52,488 nt of DNA from Candidatus Anaerobiospirillum merdipullorum (lineage in GTDB: Bacteria; Pseudomonadota; Gammaproteobacteria; Enterobacterales; Succinivibrionaceae): contig JAHLFG010000032.1 in NCBI GenBank assembly GCA_018883895.1, positions 1-52,488 of the forward strand, written 5' to 3'. Of this stretch, positions 8,302-18,234 are shown piece after piece. The stretch's first letter is position 1; every line of letters begins with the position of its first letter. The notes beneath the pieces are model-generated. The model was not told the origin of the DNA and made no database searches. It was given only the letters and a program-made list of their open reading frames with translations. Both the position numbers and the translations under genes were made by a program.

Positions 8302-11097
8302 ATGTCAGCACGTTTACCATCGCCCCGCCTGCATCCTTTGGCTCTAGCCCTGAGCCTCACTTTGTGCGTACTCTCTTCAGTGCAAGCGCAAAACTTAAGC
8401 TTTAGTGACGCAAGTCAGGCCCAAACTGCCACCACTCATCCTTTATCCTTAGACAGGTCATGGTTTGGCCCGCAGGCGCACAGTGGGACCTTTCGCAATA
8501 ATCAAGTGCTGGTGCAGGGTAACTTTTATCAATATGATGCCATCGCCGCGTGGTCGGACAATCAAAACTTAGCCGACAATAGCCTGACCTTGGCAAGTGG
8601 TAGTAAGGCTTATCTGGTAACGGCCGCCGCCGCGCAGCGTACCACCGCAGCCTACAATGAAACCACCCTTGAGGCCAATAGTAAGGTCTATGCCGCCTTT
8701 GGCGCGGTGGCGCAACAAAGTGGCCTTACCCGCGTTAACAGTATTACCAGCTTCGGGCAAAGTGAGTTCTTGGCAGGCGGCATCAGCCTTGATGGAGTGG
8801 CTGACAGCAATGAAGCCTTTTTAGAGGCGGGAGCCGTATCAACTTTTGCCGCAGGCGGTTACGGCGGCCGTGGTGCTTCCAATAACGAGCTTTCAGTGGC
8901 CGACGGTGCGCATGCGGAGAGTGCTTATGGCGGACTGAGCTCTGCCGGGCGGGCTGATGCCAACTTTGTCTCCATCAACGGCAGGGTTAAACAAGCCATC
9001 GGTGGTGACGGCGCTATGGGCGCTGATAGTAACTTTTTAGATATATACGCTGACGTTGAGAGCGCCGTAGGCGGCCTCAGCACACAAGGCGAGAGTCGCT
9101 ATAACACCGTCACCTTGTGGGCAGGAAGTGCCCAATCCTTGGTAGGAGGCTATAGCGAGCTCGGAACTGCTGCCAATGGCGTTACCGTCAGTGCCGGGGC
9201 CACTGCCCACCATGTGCAAGGCGGATCTAGTGACAGTGGCGATAGCATTGACAATACCATTGCCATCTACGGTACGGTGGATGCCTCTACCGACACCACT
9301 ACCATACCTGCGGTTATAGGTGGCCAAAGTGAGCAAGGTAATAGCTATCTTAATCAAGTCATTATCGATGCCAATGCTACGGTCAAGGGTGAGGTCATTG
9401 CAGGTCTGAGCCATAATGAAGCTGCCTATAACAACCTTACCATTGACGGGCAGGTGACAGGTGATGTCATAGCAGGTATCTCGCGTCAAGGCAGCTCACG
9501 TTTAAATCTGCTCACCGTCCGCAATACCACCTTAAATGGGCGAGCCATCGGCGCTGTCGGTCAAGAGACGGCCAATAATACCCTACTTGTCCATAATGCC
9601 ACCATCCACGGTAATGCCATTGGCGCCATTGGTGATAGTGCTACGCATAATCTCACCATTTTGCGCGGTAACACCACCATTGACGGCATTGCTTATGGGG
9701 CAATGAATCATACAGGTCAGGCCCTTAATGAGCACAATGAAATTTCAGTGGATGGTAGCGTAAAGGTGCAGGGTCTTGATGGTTTCTCGCGTTTGCATAT
9801 CTTTTTGGAGCCGCAAAATGAAGCTGACTCCCCCGAAGAGAACGCCCAACATGTGCTTACCGTAAGCGGCAAGCAAGGACTTGACTTAAGTGGCCGCGAA
9901 TTGTGGGTAAGTGGCCTGCACCTTGATCATCCCGAGGCGGTCAAACTTATCTATGTGAATGCGGACAATAAGCTTACCGTGGACGAGAAGACGGTCATTT
10001 ATGGTGATAGCACCTTTGTCTTTCACTCTTGGCAGCCTAAGGACGAGCATCACTTCTTACATGAATTAATTTGGACTGAGGATGGTCCAACATCAACTCC
10101 CGATGATTCTCAGTCTGGCAGTGGTGATGATGGTAGCGAAAATCCCTTGCCCCCTAGTGATGAGATCTTTGACCATCACGCGCAGATCAAGACGGTAGCG
10201 GCGCAGACCTTGTTGTCAGCTCCGGCCGCCGCGGCCTTAACCTTGGCACAGGGTTCAAGTTTGCTTTCCACTTTGTCCCTGACCACGCAAGACGCTCCTG
10301 CCACCCGCCGCCAATTGGCACCTTTTGCCGCAGTCAGGGCGTACAGTGCCGACTTTGCGCATGTGGGGACATTGGAGCTTGATGGAGCGGCCATGGTAGC
10401 CGGCGTGGCATTTCCCCTTACAGAGGATGGGCTATGGCGTGGTGCCATCTTTGCCGAAGGTGGCGACGCTTCCTATGAGCATGATTTTGGCGCGGTAGAA
10501 CCGTCAGGTGATGTCAGTTATGGCGGCCTGGGGGCACAGTTGGGCTTTGCTTATAACCATTTTGCCTCCAGCCTTACCCTGAGAGCAGGTTGGATGCAAT
10601 CAGACTTTGAGGCCTATTACACGGACACTGCCAATATGGTACGCACCGACTATAATGCCCCTTATTTGGCGTTTGGCTTGGAAGGTGCCTACAACTTGCA
10701 CCTGAACTCTAATTTTGTCCTCAGCCCGCAAATTAGTTACTTCATGCATTACTTGTCAGGCGACACCCTGACCTTGGAGCATCGTGATCGCAATGAACTT
10801 AAAATTGACGATATTTATCTGCAGTCCTTGCGCACCTCGCTACAAGGACGCTTATTGCTAAATGACAGTTGGGAGCTGTACGGTGATATCTATTGGCGGC
10901 GGATCTTTTCATCTAATTTAAGCGGTGAGGTGGAGCATTTTGCCGTCCCGAGCTTTGAGCTTAATGGTGATAGCTACGGCATCAATGTAGGAGCACAGCT
11001 TAATTTAGAGAATGTCACCTGGTCACTTACTTTAAGGCAAAGTGTTGGTGATTTGGATGAGACGGCCGGACAATTGCAGTTTATCTGCAAGTTCTAG
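8302..11097 (+). CDS. Autotransporter (type Va) with GG-repeat passenger
   Basis: A complete autotransporter of 931 residues. A Sec signal peptide (about 1-30, ending SSVQAQN) is followed by a passenger of about 560 residues built from repeats of roughly 20-25 residues of the form GGxSxxGxxxxNxVxI, as in AYGGLSSAGRADANFVSI and AVGGLSTQGESRYNTVTL. This suggests a right-handed beta-helix. A Pro/Ser/Asp-rich linker (PDDSQSGSGDDGSENPLPP) comes before the C-terminal beta-barrel of about 260 residues, which ends in phenylalanine as outer-membrane proteins do. The passenger has no cysteine. AAGGAG at 8290-8295 is 6 bases from the second of two adjacent ATGs, which decides the start; the ATG at 8299 is the alternative. 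The adhesin or other surface role is not determined. Confidence 0.9.
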   Translation: MSARLPSPRLHPLALALSLTLCVLSSVQAQNLSFSDASQAQTATTHPLSLDRSWFGPQAHSGTFRNNQVLVQGNFYQYDAIAAWSDNQNLADNSLTLASGSKAYLVTAAAAQRTTAAYNETTLEANSKVYAAFGAVAQQSGLTRVNSITSFGQSEFLAGGISLDGVADSNEAFLEAGAVSTFAAGGYGGRGASNNELSVADGAHAESAYGGLSSAGRADANFVSINGRVKQAIGGDGAMGADSNFLDIYADVESAVGGLSTQGESRYNTVTLWAGSAQSLVGGYSELGTAANGVTVSAGATAHHVQGGSSDSGDSIDNTIAIYGTVDASTDTTTIPAVIGGQSEQGNSYLNQVIIDANATVKGEVIAGLSHNEAAYNNLTIDGQVTGDVIAGISRQGSSRLNLLTVRNTTLNGRAIGAVGQETANNTLLVHNATIHGNAIGAIGDSATHNLTILRGNTTIDGIAYGAMNHTGQALNEHNEISVDGSVKVQGLDGFSRLHIFLEPQNEADSPEENAQHVLTVSGKQGLDLSGRELWVSGLHLDHPEAVKLIYVNADNKLTVDEKTVIYGDSTFVFHSWQPKDEHHFLHELIWTEDGPTSTPDDSQSGSGDDGSENPLPPSDEIFDHHAQIKTVAAQTLLSAPAAAALTLAQGSSLLSTLSLTTQDAPATRRQLAPFAAVRAYSADFAHVGTLELDGAAMVAGVAFPLTEDGLWRGAIFAEGGDASYEHDFGAVEPSGDVSYGGLGAQLGFAYNHFASSLTLRAGWMQSDFEAYYTDTANMVRTDYNAPYLAFGLEGAYNLHLNSNFVLSPQISYFMHYLSGDTLTLEHRDRNELKIDDIYLQSLRTSLQGRLLLNDSWELYGDIYWRRIFSSNLSGEVEHFAVPSFELNGDSYGINVGAQLNLENVTWSLTLRQSVGDLDETAGQLQFICKF

Positions 11098-11185
11098 CAC
11101 GAAGCTGACCTTTGCTTACCTTAAAGTCGGAGAACCTTGGAAAGGAAATATAAAGGTAATAGAGAATAGAAAGGGAAACAGATGT

Positions 11186-11215
11186 GCGGCCGTCCAAGAA
11201 AATTGCGACGGCCGC
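11186..11215. terminator. Hairpin between convergent autotransporter and der
   Basis: GCGGCCGTC and GACGGCCGC pair perfectly over 9 bp around a 12-base loop, between the two converging stops. Neither flank has a T run, so it is a strong stem without the classical terminator tail. Confidence 0.5.
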
Positions 11216-11238
11216 GAGGTGACATAAATAAAAAGGTA

Positions 11239-12990
11239 TTAACGTGCTTTGTTGCCCTTAGCTTGACTACGGCTTAGCACCATGCCCTCTTTACGGCCTT
11301 TGGCAATGGCCTTGGCCTGTTGCTTTTGCTGCTTGGAAGCGGCACGGGCATAGCGGCGGTGCGTCTGCGCCTCACGGCGCTGCTCACGTAACTTACTTTG
11401 AGTTAAGCGCTTTTGCGCCGGCTTTTGGTCAGCATACGGATTGCTACCTTCACGGAACTCTAAGATAACCGGCGTACCCATAATCTTAAGGCTCTTACGA
11501 TAGCAGTTAATTAAATAACGCCGATAAGCATCCGGCATCTTAGAAACCTTATTGCCGTGAATCACGATGCGCGGCGGATTGTAACCACCGGCATGGGCAT
11601 ACTTCAACTTAATGCGACGACCTCCAGATACCGGCGGCTCATGCTCTTGCACCGCCGCTGCCAAGATGCGATTTAAGATCGAAGATGAGTGACGCGTGGT
11701 GGCGGAGGTATAGGCCTCTTCAATGGAGTCAAAGAGATTGCCCACCCCGGTGCCGTGCAAGGCCGAGATAAAGTGCACGCGCGCAAAGTCCACAAAGCCT
11801 AAGCGACGATCAAGTTCACGGCGCAGTTCGTCTTTATACTCTTGCGTTAAACCATCCCACTTATTGACGGCAATCACTAAGGAGCGCCCGGAGTCAATGA
11901 TAAAGCTTAAAAGCGATAAATCCTGATCCGACAGGCCCTCATGGGCGTCAATCACTAAGATAGCGACATTACAATCCTCAATGGCCTTTAAGGTCTTCAC
12001 CACCGAGAATTTTTCAATGGCCAGATTGATCTTACGGCGCCGACGCACACCGGCGGTATCAATCACAATATACTTGCGGCCATCACGCTCCAGTGGAATA
12101 TAGATACTATCGCGCGTCGTACCCGGCAAGTCGGCAACCACCACGCGATCTTCACCTAACATGCGATTGGTTAAAGTCGACTTACCCACATTGGGTTTAC
12201 CAATTAAGGCAAATTTAATCGGTAAATCGGCAAAGGGCACCTCCTGCTGCGCTTGCGCCTGGGCGTCTGCCGCGGCGGCACCTTCAGCATCGCGGCCTAA
12301 GCGTTGCTGTAAATCAGCACGTTGCTTTTCTCTAAAGGCATGCCAATCAAAACCACCTCCGGTCTTATCGGCAGGCACATTATCTAAGAACTCATAGCCC
12401 TGCTCCCATTCCGATACCGGCTTGGCAAAAGGTGAGCGACTTTCCTCTTCTTCATCTTCAGGCGGTAAATCAGAGTCCAGTGGACCTTCTTCACGTAAAA
12501 TCGGGGCAATCACATCTTCAATTAAGACATTGATTCCACGACCATGCGCCGCGGCAATCTGATGGACCTCACCTAAACCTAAGGCGTAAAAATCTGAGCC
12601 AGCATAATCCGGATCCAGGCCATCAATCTTATTGGCCACCACAGCACAGGGCTTGCCGGCCTTACGAATATAATCGGCCACCTGCAAGTCACCGGGCATT
12701 AAACCTGCCTTGGCATCCACCATAAAGAGCACTAAGTCGCACTCGGCAATGGCCTGTAGGGCTTGACCGGTCATGCGCTCAGTTAAATCCGCCGGTTGCT
12801 CCTTATCATCGGCAATACCACCGGTATCAATGACAATGTATTCGCGGCCATCAAAGAGCGCGCGGCCGTATTTACGATCGCGGGTTAAACCCGGGAAATC
12901 GGCCACTAAGGCGTCACGGGTCTTGGTTAAGCGATTAAATAAAGTGGATTTGCCAACATTCGGGCAGCCCACTAAGGCAATTACTTTCAT
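11239..12990 (-). CDS. der: Ribosome assembly GTPase Der (EngA), long linker
   Basis: Der has two tandem GTPase domains and acts in 50S subunit maturation. The 583-residue protein shows GD1 P-loop GCPNVGKST (about 8-16), DTGG and NKID; GD2 P-loop GKPNVGKST (about 264-272), [10 protein letters not shown] and NKWD; a C-terminal KH-like domain; and a basic Lys/Arg/Gln tail of about 50 residues. E. coli Der is 490 residues. The extra length lies mainly in an acidic, Ala/Gln-rich linker (about 167-256) and the tail. It is the last gene of a hisS-yfgM-bamB-der block but is separated from bamB by 594 bases and has its own predicted promoter (13119-13147). No good Shine-Dalgarno is visible. Confidence 0.96.
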   Translation of the reverse strand: MKVIALVGCPNVGKSTLFNRLTKTRDALVADFPGLTRDRKYGRALFDGREYIVIDTGGIADDKEQPADLTERMTGQALQAIAECDLVLFMVDAKAGLMPGDLQVADYIRKAGKPCAVVANKIDGLDPDYAGSDFYALGLGEVHQIAAAHGRGINVLIEDVIAPILREEGPLDSDLPPEDEEEESRSPFAKPVSEWEQGYEFLDNVPADKTGGGFDWHAFREKQRADLQQRLGRDAEGAAAADAQAQAQQEVPFADLPIKFALIGKPNVGKSTLTNRMLGEDRVVVADLPGTTRDSIYIPLERDGRKYIVIDTAGVRRRRKINLAIEKFSVVKTLKAIEDCNVAILVIDAHEGLSDQDLSLLSFIIDSGRSLVIAVNKWDGLTQEYKDELRRELDRRLGFVDFARVHFISALHGTGVGNLFDSIEEAYTSATTRHSSSILNRILAAAVQEHEPPVSGGRRIKLKYAHAGGYNPPRIVIHGNKVSKMPDAYRRYLINCYRKSLKIMGTPVILEFREGSNPYADQKPAQKRLTQSKLREQRREAQTHRRYARAASKQQKQQAKAIAKGRKEGMVLSRSQAKGNKAR

Positions 12991-13118
12991 AGATAGCTTA
13001 TCTTTGCAAAGGTAGTTGAGGCCAGCCGTGCTCCCATAGCACCCCGCGCTGGCAGAATTGGCACATGCATTGTGTTGCGGAAAAAAGCTTCACAGCTTGC
13101 CGCTTTATCTGGGCGCAA

Positions 13119-13147
13119 ATTATAGCCCAAGCTGACAGATTTTTCAG
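13119..13147 (-). promoter_or_regulatory. Predicted sigma70 promoter for der
   Basis: On the minus strand, CTGAAA (4 of 6 to consensus, 13142-13147) and a perfect TATAAT (13119-13124) are separated by 17 bases. Transcription would begin near 13112, leaving a leader of about 120 bases. Confidence 0.65.
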
Positions 13148-13537
13148 CCGTTTTAGACGATAAAAGCAGATACGTAGCCGCTCTTGGCTTTATGTCAGCC
13201 AAAGAAAGGCCAAAGTATGTAACAGTTTTTACTGTACCTAAAGTAGCCCGACGCTTGAAGCTTAGCGCAAAGGCGCGATGCAGTGTTGCTTTAGGCAAGG
13301 TAAATGCAGAGCGCTGTGCCAGATCTTACGGGCAAGTTAAGCCCTCCTGTGGCCTACTGACAGCTTAAGATATTAACAGGCATCTATAGGGCAGGCTTAA
13401 GCTACAGCAAAAACTGCGCAAGCTATCATCGCCCGGTAAACCTGATGCTCAGACCGCTTTTTTATCTGGCGCAAGGGGAGAAATTAGAGCTTTTAAGAAA
13501 AAGTTCAGGCCACGTGATTAACGTAGCCTGAGATAAC

Positions 13538-13560
13538 GGGGCACCCCTTAAAGGTGCCCC
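13538..13560 (-). terminator. Hairpin after bamB, no U-tract
   Basis: GGGGCACC and GGTGCCCC pair over 8 bp around a 7-base loop, about 25 bases past the bamB stop. The following minus-strand bases GTTATCTC are not a T-tract. Confidence 0.5.
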
Positions 13561-13584
13561 CAAAGCTAAATGCTTAACTTTAGC

Positions 13585-15204
13585 TTATAGGCCAAAGCCT
13601 GTAGCCTTCTCGGTGTACTCCTCAGGAGACGGCGCCGAGGACTCTGCCGGAGCTGCGTTATCCGTGCTTGGCGTACTCTCAGGGGCCGGAGTTTCATCAC
13701 CGCTTGACTTCACACCAGGCATTAAACCAAAGCCTGACACCCGCTCACGTTCAGCCTCTTCAATAGCCTTCATACGAGCTTCATAGGCGGCGCGACGTTG
13801 CTCGTAAGCACGACGCTGGGCCTCAATTGCACGTTGACGAGCCTCAGCTTGTGCGGCCATGCTTAACACTGCCTGACGTCTGGCCATTAATTCGTCATAG
13901 CTCATGGTATCCGGAGCGTAAATACCGGTGGCACCTACGCCAGGACGCGCTAAGCTAACGCCCACTCCGGCATAATCTTCAGCCTGTTGCAGGGCCAATT
14001 CCTTAGCCCGGGCCGTACCGGCCGGATCGTAATGGAGGCAGTAAAGATCGCCATCACGGCTTTGAATATAAAGATTGCCATCGGCCTGTAGCGGTGCGGT
14101 GTAAATGCCCGAGCCATCGAGCTCATACACGGTCTCTAAGACACCGGTCTGCAGATTGATAAAGTAAAGATAACCCTCAAAGTCACCTACCACCACATAA
14201 TTGCCATAAATGACCGGAGCACTTAAATTACGGTAGTAAAGATTATTGACCGTCCAGCGCTCGGTATTGTCAGCGCGATTGACGCAGACGATTTGTCCAT
14301 CATCTTCAACAATCACTAAGGAAGTGTCATCTAAAGCCGGCACCCGTGAACTGTTGTAACCCAAACGGGTGGTAAAGCTATGGGTGGCAAAGGAGTAAGC
14401 GGCATAACCACCATTAAAGGAGGTGGTATAAAGCGTATCGCCAAGTAAGAGCGGCGTGGAGGCCACATCACGAATACGCTCTAAGGAATTGGCACCACCG
14501 TGCTCGGAGATCAAGATCTGATTGACGATGGCACCGCTATCTTGTGCAATCACGCTTACCCGACCGGAGGATTGACCAATGACCACATACTCATCCCCCA
14601 CGGCCACCGGATCACCTTGGGCACGTAAACGTAAACCGGAGGAAGTTTCACCGGAGACCCATAAGGACTCCCCAGAATTTAAATCATAAGCGGTCAAACG
14701 CCCTTGACTGTCAAAGACAAAGAGCTTATCGGCACTCTGGGAAAAAGCCGGTTTGGAAACAACTTCTGCGCCCACATAGGCCTTCCATAACAAAGCCCCA
14801 TCAATGGCATTGAGCACGTAGATATAGCCGTTTTCCGAACCAATCGCTACCTTACCGGCATAAGCGGAAACACCGCCTGACAGCCGAGCTGAACGACGGT
14901 CGTCATTTTCTTCTTCATCGCTTAAGTCGGTATGCCAAATCTTGTCTCCGTCATCTGAACGGATAGCATAAACATCGCCATTACGCCCGGCTGCATACAA
15001 GGTACCGGAAGCAAAGGCCGGTGAGAGTTCGCTGTAGAAATCACCCACCCCGCCGACGCTGTCAGACCACAGCTCCTGCGGGGTAAAGCGGTTTTCAATC
15101 TCCGGCACTTCAGCCGGGGCATAGAGATCCTCACCACTCGAGCAGCCAAAGAGCAACGCGGCGCTCACAGGCAGGATCAAAGCAAATTTAGATGATTTAA
15201 ACAT
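13585..15204 (-). CDS. bamB: BAM complex lipoprotein BamB with long C-terminal tail
   Basis: BamB is a lipoprotein beta-propeller of the outer-membrane protein assembly machine. Seen: a lipoprotein signal with lipobox LLFGC (C21), then repeated PQQ-like blades such as GDVYAIRSDDGDKIWHT and GYIYVLNAIDGALLWKA, up to about residue 400. E. coli BamB is about 392 residues; this one has 539. The extra C-terminal part (about 402-539) holds an Ala/Arg/Glu-rich, probably coiled-coil helix (about 434-488), then a Pro/Ser/Glu-rich segment. GFGL occurs at 491-494 and again as the last four residues. The neighbours yfgM and der are the usual ones. A hairpin follows the stop. Confidence 0.93.
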   Translation of the reverse strand: MFKSSKFALILPVSAALLFGCSSGEDLYAPAEVPEIENRFTPQELWSDSVGGVGDFYSELSPAFASGTLYAAGRNGDVYAIRSDDGDKIWHTDLSDEEENDDRRSARLSGGVSAYAGKVAIGSENGYIYVLNAIDGALLWKAYVGAEVVSKPAFSQSADKLFVFDSQGRLTAYDLNSGESLWVSGETSSGLRLRAQGDPVAVGDEYVVIGQSSGRVSVIAQDSGAIVNQILISEHGGANSLERIRDVASTPLLLGDTLYTTSFNGGYAAYSFATHSFTTRLGYNSSRVPALDDTSLVIVEDDGQIVCVNRADNTERWTVNNLYYRNLSAPVIYGNYVVVGDFEGYLYFINLQTGVLETVYELDGSGIYTAPLQADGNLYIQSRDGDLYCLHYDPAGTARAKELALQQAEDYAGVGVSLARPGVGATGIYAPDTMSYDELMARRQAVLSMAAQAEARQRAIEAQRRAYEQRRAAYEARMKAIEEAERERVSGFGLMPGVKSSGDETPAPESTPSTDNAAPAESSAPSPEEYTEKATGFGL

Positions 15205-15680
15205 GATGTTCCGTTTTTCTCTGCCGGCACAAAGCTTCGCTATCTGTAATTATTAAACTGTAGTTAAGTTAGGCTCTTGCACGTCCATACGTGTAAGTTA
15301 TCTGCTAACTTTTCTACCGTGCGAGCTTTGGCAAAAATCAAAACCTCGGTCTCACTTAGGCGATACCCTTAAAACCCAGTATCACCCCGGCGAGCATACA
15401 GACAGTATCGTAGCACGAAAGCGCCCGTTTAGCAGTGCTTTAGCATCACCAAAGCGTCCACAGGGCAATCTTAACGACCTAAAAAAGTGATCTCCCCTTA
15501 AGCTAAGGAGCAAAGTAGAGCTAAAGCTGGCTTAAACATTCTGTACTCCTGTAAAAAGACGTCACCGACGTTTCATATCCAGCATTTTGCTGTTATCGAA
15601 GATAAATACGCTACAAAGGTTGGGACAAGAAGGAAGGATCACAGCCTGCCACGAGGGCAGGCTATGGCAGAACTTAAAGT
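15205..15680. other. 476-base gap between yfgM and bamB
   Basis: No coding frame is convincing. The yfgM-proximal end carries an AGCCTGCC/GGCAGGCT hairpin (15643-15663), and further on AAGACGTC/GACGTTT-type inverted bases occur near 15557-15572. A bamB promoter probably lies here, but I could not single one out. Confidence 0.4.
15643..15663 (-). terminator. Hairpin after yfgM, no U-tract
   Basis: AGCCTGCC and GGCAGGCT pair over 8 bp around a 5-base loop, 17 bases after the yfgM stop. The next minus-strand bases, GTGATCCTTCC, are only weakly T-rich. Confidence 0.5.
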
Positions 15681-16385
15681 TTACTGCTGTGCACTGTTTT
15701 CGCCAGTGGCCGTCAGCGCATCTACCGCGGCGGCAGCTTGCTTGAAGGCCGGAGTATCTCCCGCAGCAATGACATTGTCAAACTTCATCTGCAGGACCGG
15801 TGAGACTTGCACCTTACGGGCAATTAATAAATCTATCGCCTCTTGATAGTTCTTTTTAGCACCGGCCCTATCACCTGCAGCTAGTGCAATATCACCGCGC
15901 ACTTCCGCAGCTTCCGGGGCATAAGCACCATCTTTAATGCTATTTAAGACGCGCTCAGCTTCTGCAGGCTTACCGGTCTGGGCATATAAACGAGCCTCAG
16001 TTAAACTAGCGCTTGGGGCGATGAGCTCACCACCATGCTGCTTGGCAAATTCCACTGACTCTAAGGCACCCTCATAGTCATGCGCTAAGATCTGCACGGC
16101 AGCAGTATCTAAAGCTAAAACCGCGCCAAAGATATCCTGATGCTCCTGCATATAGGCCTCAGCCTGCGGCACGGCATTCACCCCTTGCTGCTGCAATTGC
16201 ATCTGAACCTGGAACACGGCATAAGCTTCTTGCTGATGCTGTTCTAACTGATAAGCCTGAAACTGCCGCCAGCCTAACAGGCCGCCTAAAGCAATCACCA
16301 CGCCTAAAGTAAGCGGCTTCCAGTACTCATGCCACCATTTGCGCACCGCCTCTTCGCGCTCATGATCATCGGTTAAAACATCCAT
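15681..16385 (-). CDS. yfgM: YfgM-family inner-membrane TPR protein
   Basis: YfgM is an ancillary protein of the Sec translocon/periplasmic chaperone network (with PpiD in E. coli). The 234-residue product starts MDVLTDDHEREEAVRKWWHEY, has one membrane helix (about 19-38, LTLGVVIALGGLLGW), and then periplasmic alpha-helical TPR-like repeats rich in Ala and Gln. The start at 16385 is preferred because TAGGTGG lies just upstream; the frame is open for six more codons. It sits between hisS and bamB, as in E. coli. Confidence 0.9.
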   Translation of the reverse strand: MDVLTDDHEREEAVRKWWHEYWKPLTLGVVIALGGLLGWRQFQAYQLEQHQQEAYAVFQVQMQLQQQGVNAVPQAEAYMQEHQDIFGAVLALDTAAVQILAHDYEGALESVEFAKQHGGELIAPSASLTEARLYAQTGKPAEAERVLNSIKDGAYAPEAAEVRGDIALAAGDRAGAKKNYQEAIDLLIARKVQVSPVLQMKFDNVIAAGDTPAFKQAAAAVDALTATGENSAQQ

Positions 16386-16516
16386 GTGCCACCTATAAAA
16401 CAATGGGCAGTTGCCTTAAATCGCGTGCACTGCCGCAGTAAAAATTAATGTAAAAGATAAAATGTAAACACTTTCCTAAGGTAAGGCGCCCGCCCCACCT
16501 TAGACATGAAGTGCGC

Positions 16517-17791
16517 TTAGAGCAAGCTCTTTAACAGCGCTACCGCCTCAGCGTACGGCAAGGTTTGTTGCGTGCCATCACCGGCATGCAGATCTTTGAC
16601 CGTCAGCGTACCGGTAGCAAGCTCGCTTTCACCTAAGATGACCGCGGCTTTAGCCTGTAACTTGTCGGCGCGACGGAACTGCTTCTTAAAGTTACCGCCA
16701 CCACAATGGTTCATAATTCTAGCATGCGGCAAATCAGATCTTAAACGTAAGCTCAGTTTAGCCTGCTCCACGGCCGCATTATCGCCCGCGCCCACCACAT
16801 AGATATCGACCGCATTGCGCTCATGTAGCTTCTCTAAGGTAGTAAGCAGGAGGATTAAACGCTCTAAACCTAAACCAAAGCCCACGGCCGGAGTCGGGCT
16901 GCCGCCTAATTCTGCGACCAAGCCATCATAACGACCACCACCACAGACGGTACCCTGCGCGCCTAAGGCATCGGTCACCCACTCAAACACCGTGAGGTTA
17001 TAGTAATCAAGACCACGTACCAAGCGCGGATTAATCTCATAGGCCACGCCACAGGACTCTAAAATCTGACGTAAATTATCAAAGTGCGCCCTGCTTTCGG
17101 CCCCTAAGAAGTCCATTAACTGCGGGGCATTGACTAAGATTTCCCCGGTTTTAGGATCTTTGGAGTCTAAAACACGTAATGGATTGGTGTGGGTGCGCCG
17201 CTTGCTGTCCTCATCTAAATCGTCAAAGTGTTGCTCTAAGTAGCTCACTAAATTCTGCCGATAAGCAAGACGCTCTTCACTAGTACCTAAGGTATTGAGC
17301 TGTAACTTTAAGTTATCGCTAATGCCAAACTTATCCCATAAGGTTTTGGATAGCAAAATGATCTCAGCATCAATATCCGGGCCATTTAAGCCAAAGACTT
17401 CCACGCCCAATTGATGGAATTGACGATAACGCCCCTTTTGCGGACGCTCATGGCGGAACATCGGGCCCATATACCACAGGCGCTGTTCTTGGTTGTAAAT
17501 TAAATTATGCTCCAGGCACGCCCGCACGCAACCTGCGGTACCCTCAGGACGCAGAGATAAACTCTCGCCGGAACGATCTTCAAAGGTATACATTTCCTTT
17601 TCCACCACATCGGTCACTTCACCGATAGCGCGGGAAAAGAGATTAGTCTTCTCTAATAGCGGCATGCGCACTTCACTGTAGCCAAAGGAAGCTACGGTAT
17701 CGCGCAATACTTGTTCCGCCTGCTGCCAGCGCGCGGTATCTGCAGGCAGCAGATCATTCATGCCGCGCACAGCCTGTACTGACAAAGCCAT
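16517..17791 (-). CDS. hisS: Histidyl-tRNA synthetase
   Basis: This class II synthetase charges tRNA-His. Its 424 residues equal the E. coli length. Motif 2 [17 protein letters not shown], the histidine-binding signatures [15 protein letters not shown] and [14 protein letters not shown], and motif 3 [10 protein letters not shown] are all present. The C-terminal anticodon-binding domain contains [23 protein letters not shown] precedes the ATG. It leads the hisS-yfgM-bamB-der block. A CTAAGGT/ACCTTAG inverted repeat (16476-16503) lies between its stop and yfgM. Confidence 0.97.
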   Translation of the reverse strand: MALSVQAVRGMNDLLPADTARWQQAEQVLRDTVASFGYSEVRMPLLEKTNLFSRAIGEVTDVVEKEMYTFEDRSGESLSLRPEGTAGCVRACLEHNLIYNQEQRLWYMGPMFRHERPQKGRYRQFHQLGVEVFGLNGPDIDAEIILLSKTLWDKFGISDNLKLQLNTLGTSEERLAYRQNLVSYLEQHFDDLDEDSKRRTHTNPLRVLDSKDPKTGEILVNAPQLMDFLGAESRAHFDNLRQILESCGVAYEINPRLVRGLDYYNLTVFEWVTDALGAQGTVCGGGRYDGLVAELGGSPTPAVGFGLGLERLILLLTTLEKLHERNAVDIYVVGAGDNAAVEQAKLSLRLRSDLPHARIMNHCGGGNFKKQFRRADKLQAKAAVILGESELATGTLTVKDLHAGDGTQQTLPYAEAVALLKSLL

Positions 17792-18234
17792 GCAAAAATC
17801 CTTTATTTAAATTTTCTACTTAGCATTAATAACTGATAAAAGCGCTTTAACTTACGGCCAAAGCACCTTGCGCTGTATACCTGACTTAAGTTGCCTCTTT
17901 CCTGCTTCATGTCACCTCCTACTTAAACGCTTAAGCGCATGACTTTAACTATAAGCCCGGTGCTTAAAACCTAAACAAAGCTTAAGTAACTAAAGGCTCG
18001 TGTTTGACGCCAAGACTTAAAGTAAGGTAGCTTTGAACTTTCTTGCCTTAAGCGTAGTTAAACTGAGTGCGACCTTATTTACCTTGCAGAAAAAAACAGC
18101 AACATCACATCTTTTACAGCGCGGCCGATATTATACACGATGGGCACAGCCCTGGCCCCTTTACCCTGCGACAGGGCTGTACTTCTTGGCTATAAGCTTT
18201 AATCTCTCCTGCTCCTGTGGGTGGAAAGTCGTGC
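17792..18234. other. 443-base gap between ispH and hisS
   Basis: No gene is recognised. An ACAGCCCTG/CAGGGCTGT hairpin (18146-18180) follows ispH. On the minus strand a TATAAT lies at 18130-18135 without a good -35. Closer to hisS, TTGGCC and TATCAG with a 17-base spacer occur near 17835-17865. Either could drive hisS; neither is certain. Confidence 0.4.
18146..18180 (-). terminator. Hairpin after ispH, no U-tract
   Basis: ACAGCCCTG and CAGGGCTGT pair perfectly over 9 bp around a 17-base loop, about 55 bases beyond the ispH stop. No T run follows on the minus strand. Confidence 0.45.

Larger units (their letters stand above)
12991..13584. other. 594-base gap between bamB and der
   Basis: It contains a predicted der promoter (13119-13147) and, near the bamB end, a GGGGCACC/GGTGCCCC hairpin (13538-13560). 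In the der leader, minus strand, AAGCT-GTGA-AGCTT followed by six T's (about 13082-13100) forms a weak terminator-like stem. A minus-strand open frame of 103 codons (12987-13298) overlaps the der ATG as ATGA, but it begins at TTG without a ribosome binding site and resembles nothing I know, so I do not call it. Confidence 0.5.

Noticed and set aside
9037-9489. 150-codon minus-strand frame inside the first autotransporter
   Set aside because: It is antisense to a clear coding frame and arises from the regular repeat composition; no binding site or homology.
12987-13298. 103-codon minus-strand frame overlapping the der start as ATGA
   Set aside because: It starts at TTG with no ribosome binding site, resembles no family, and the predicted der promoter lies inside it.
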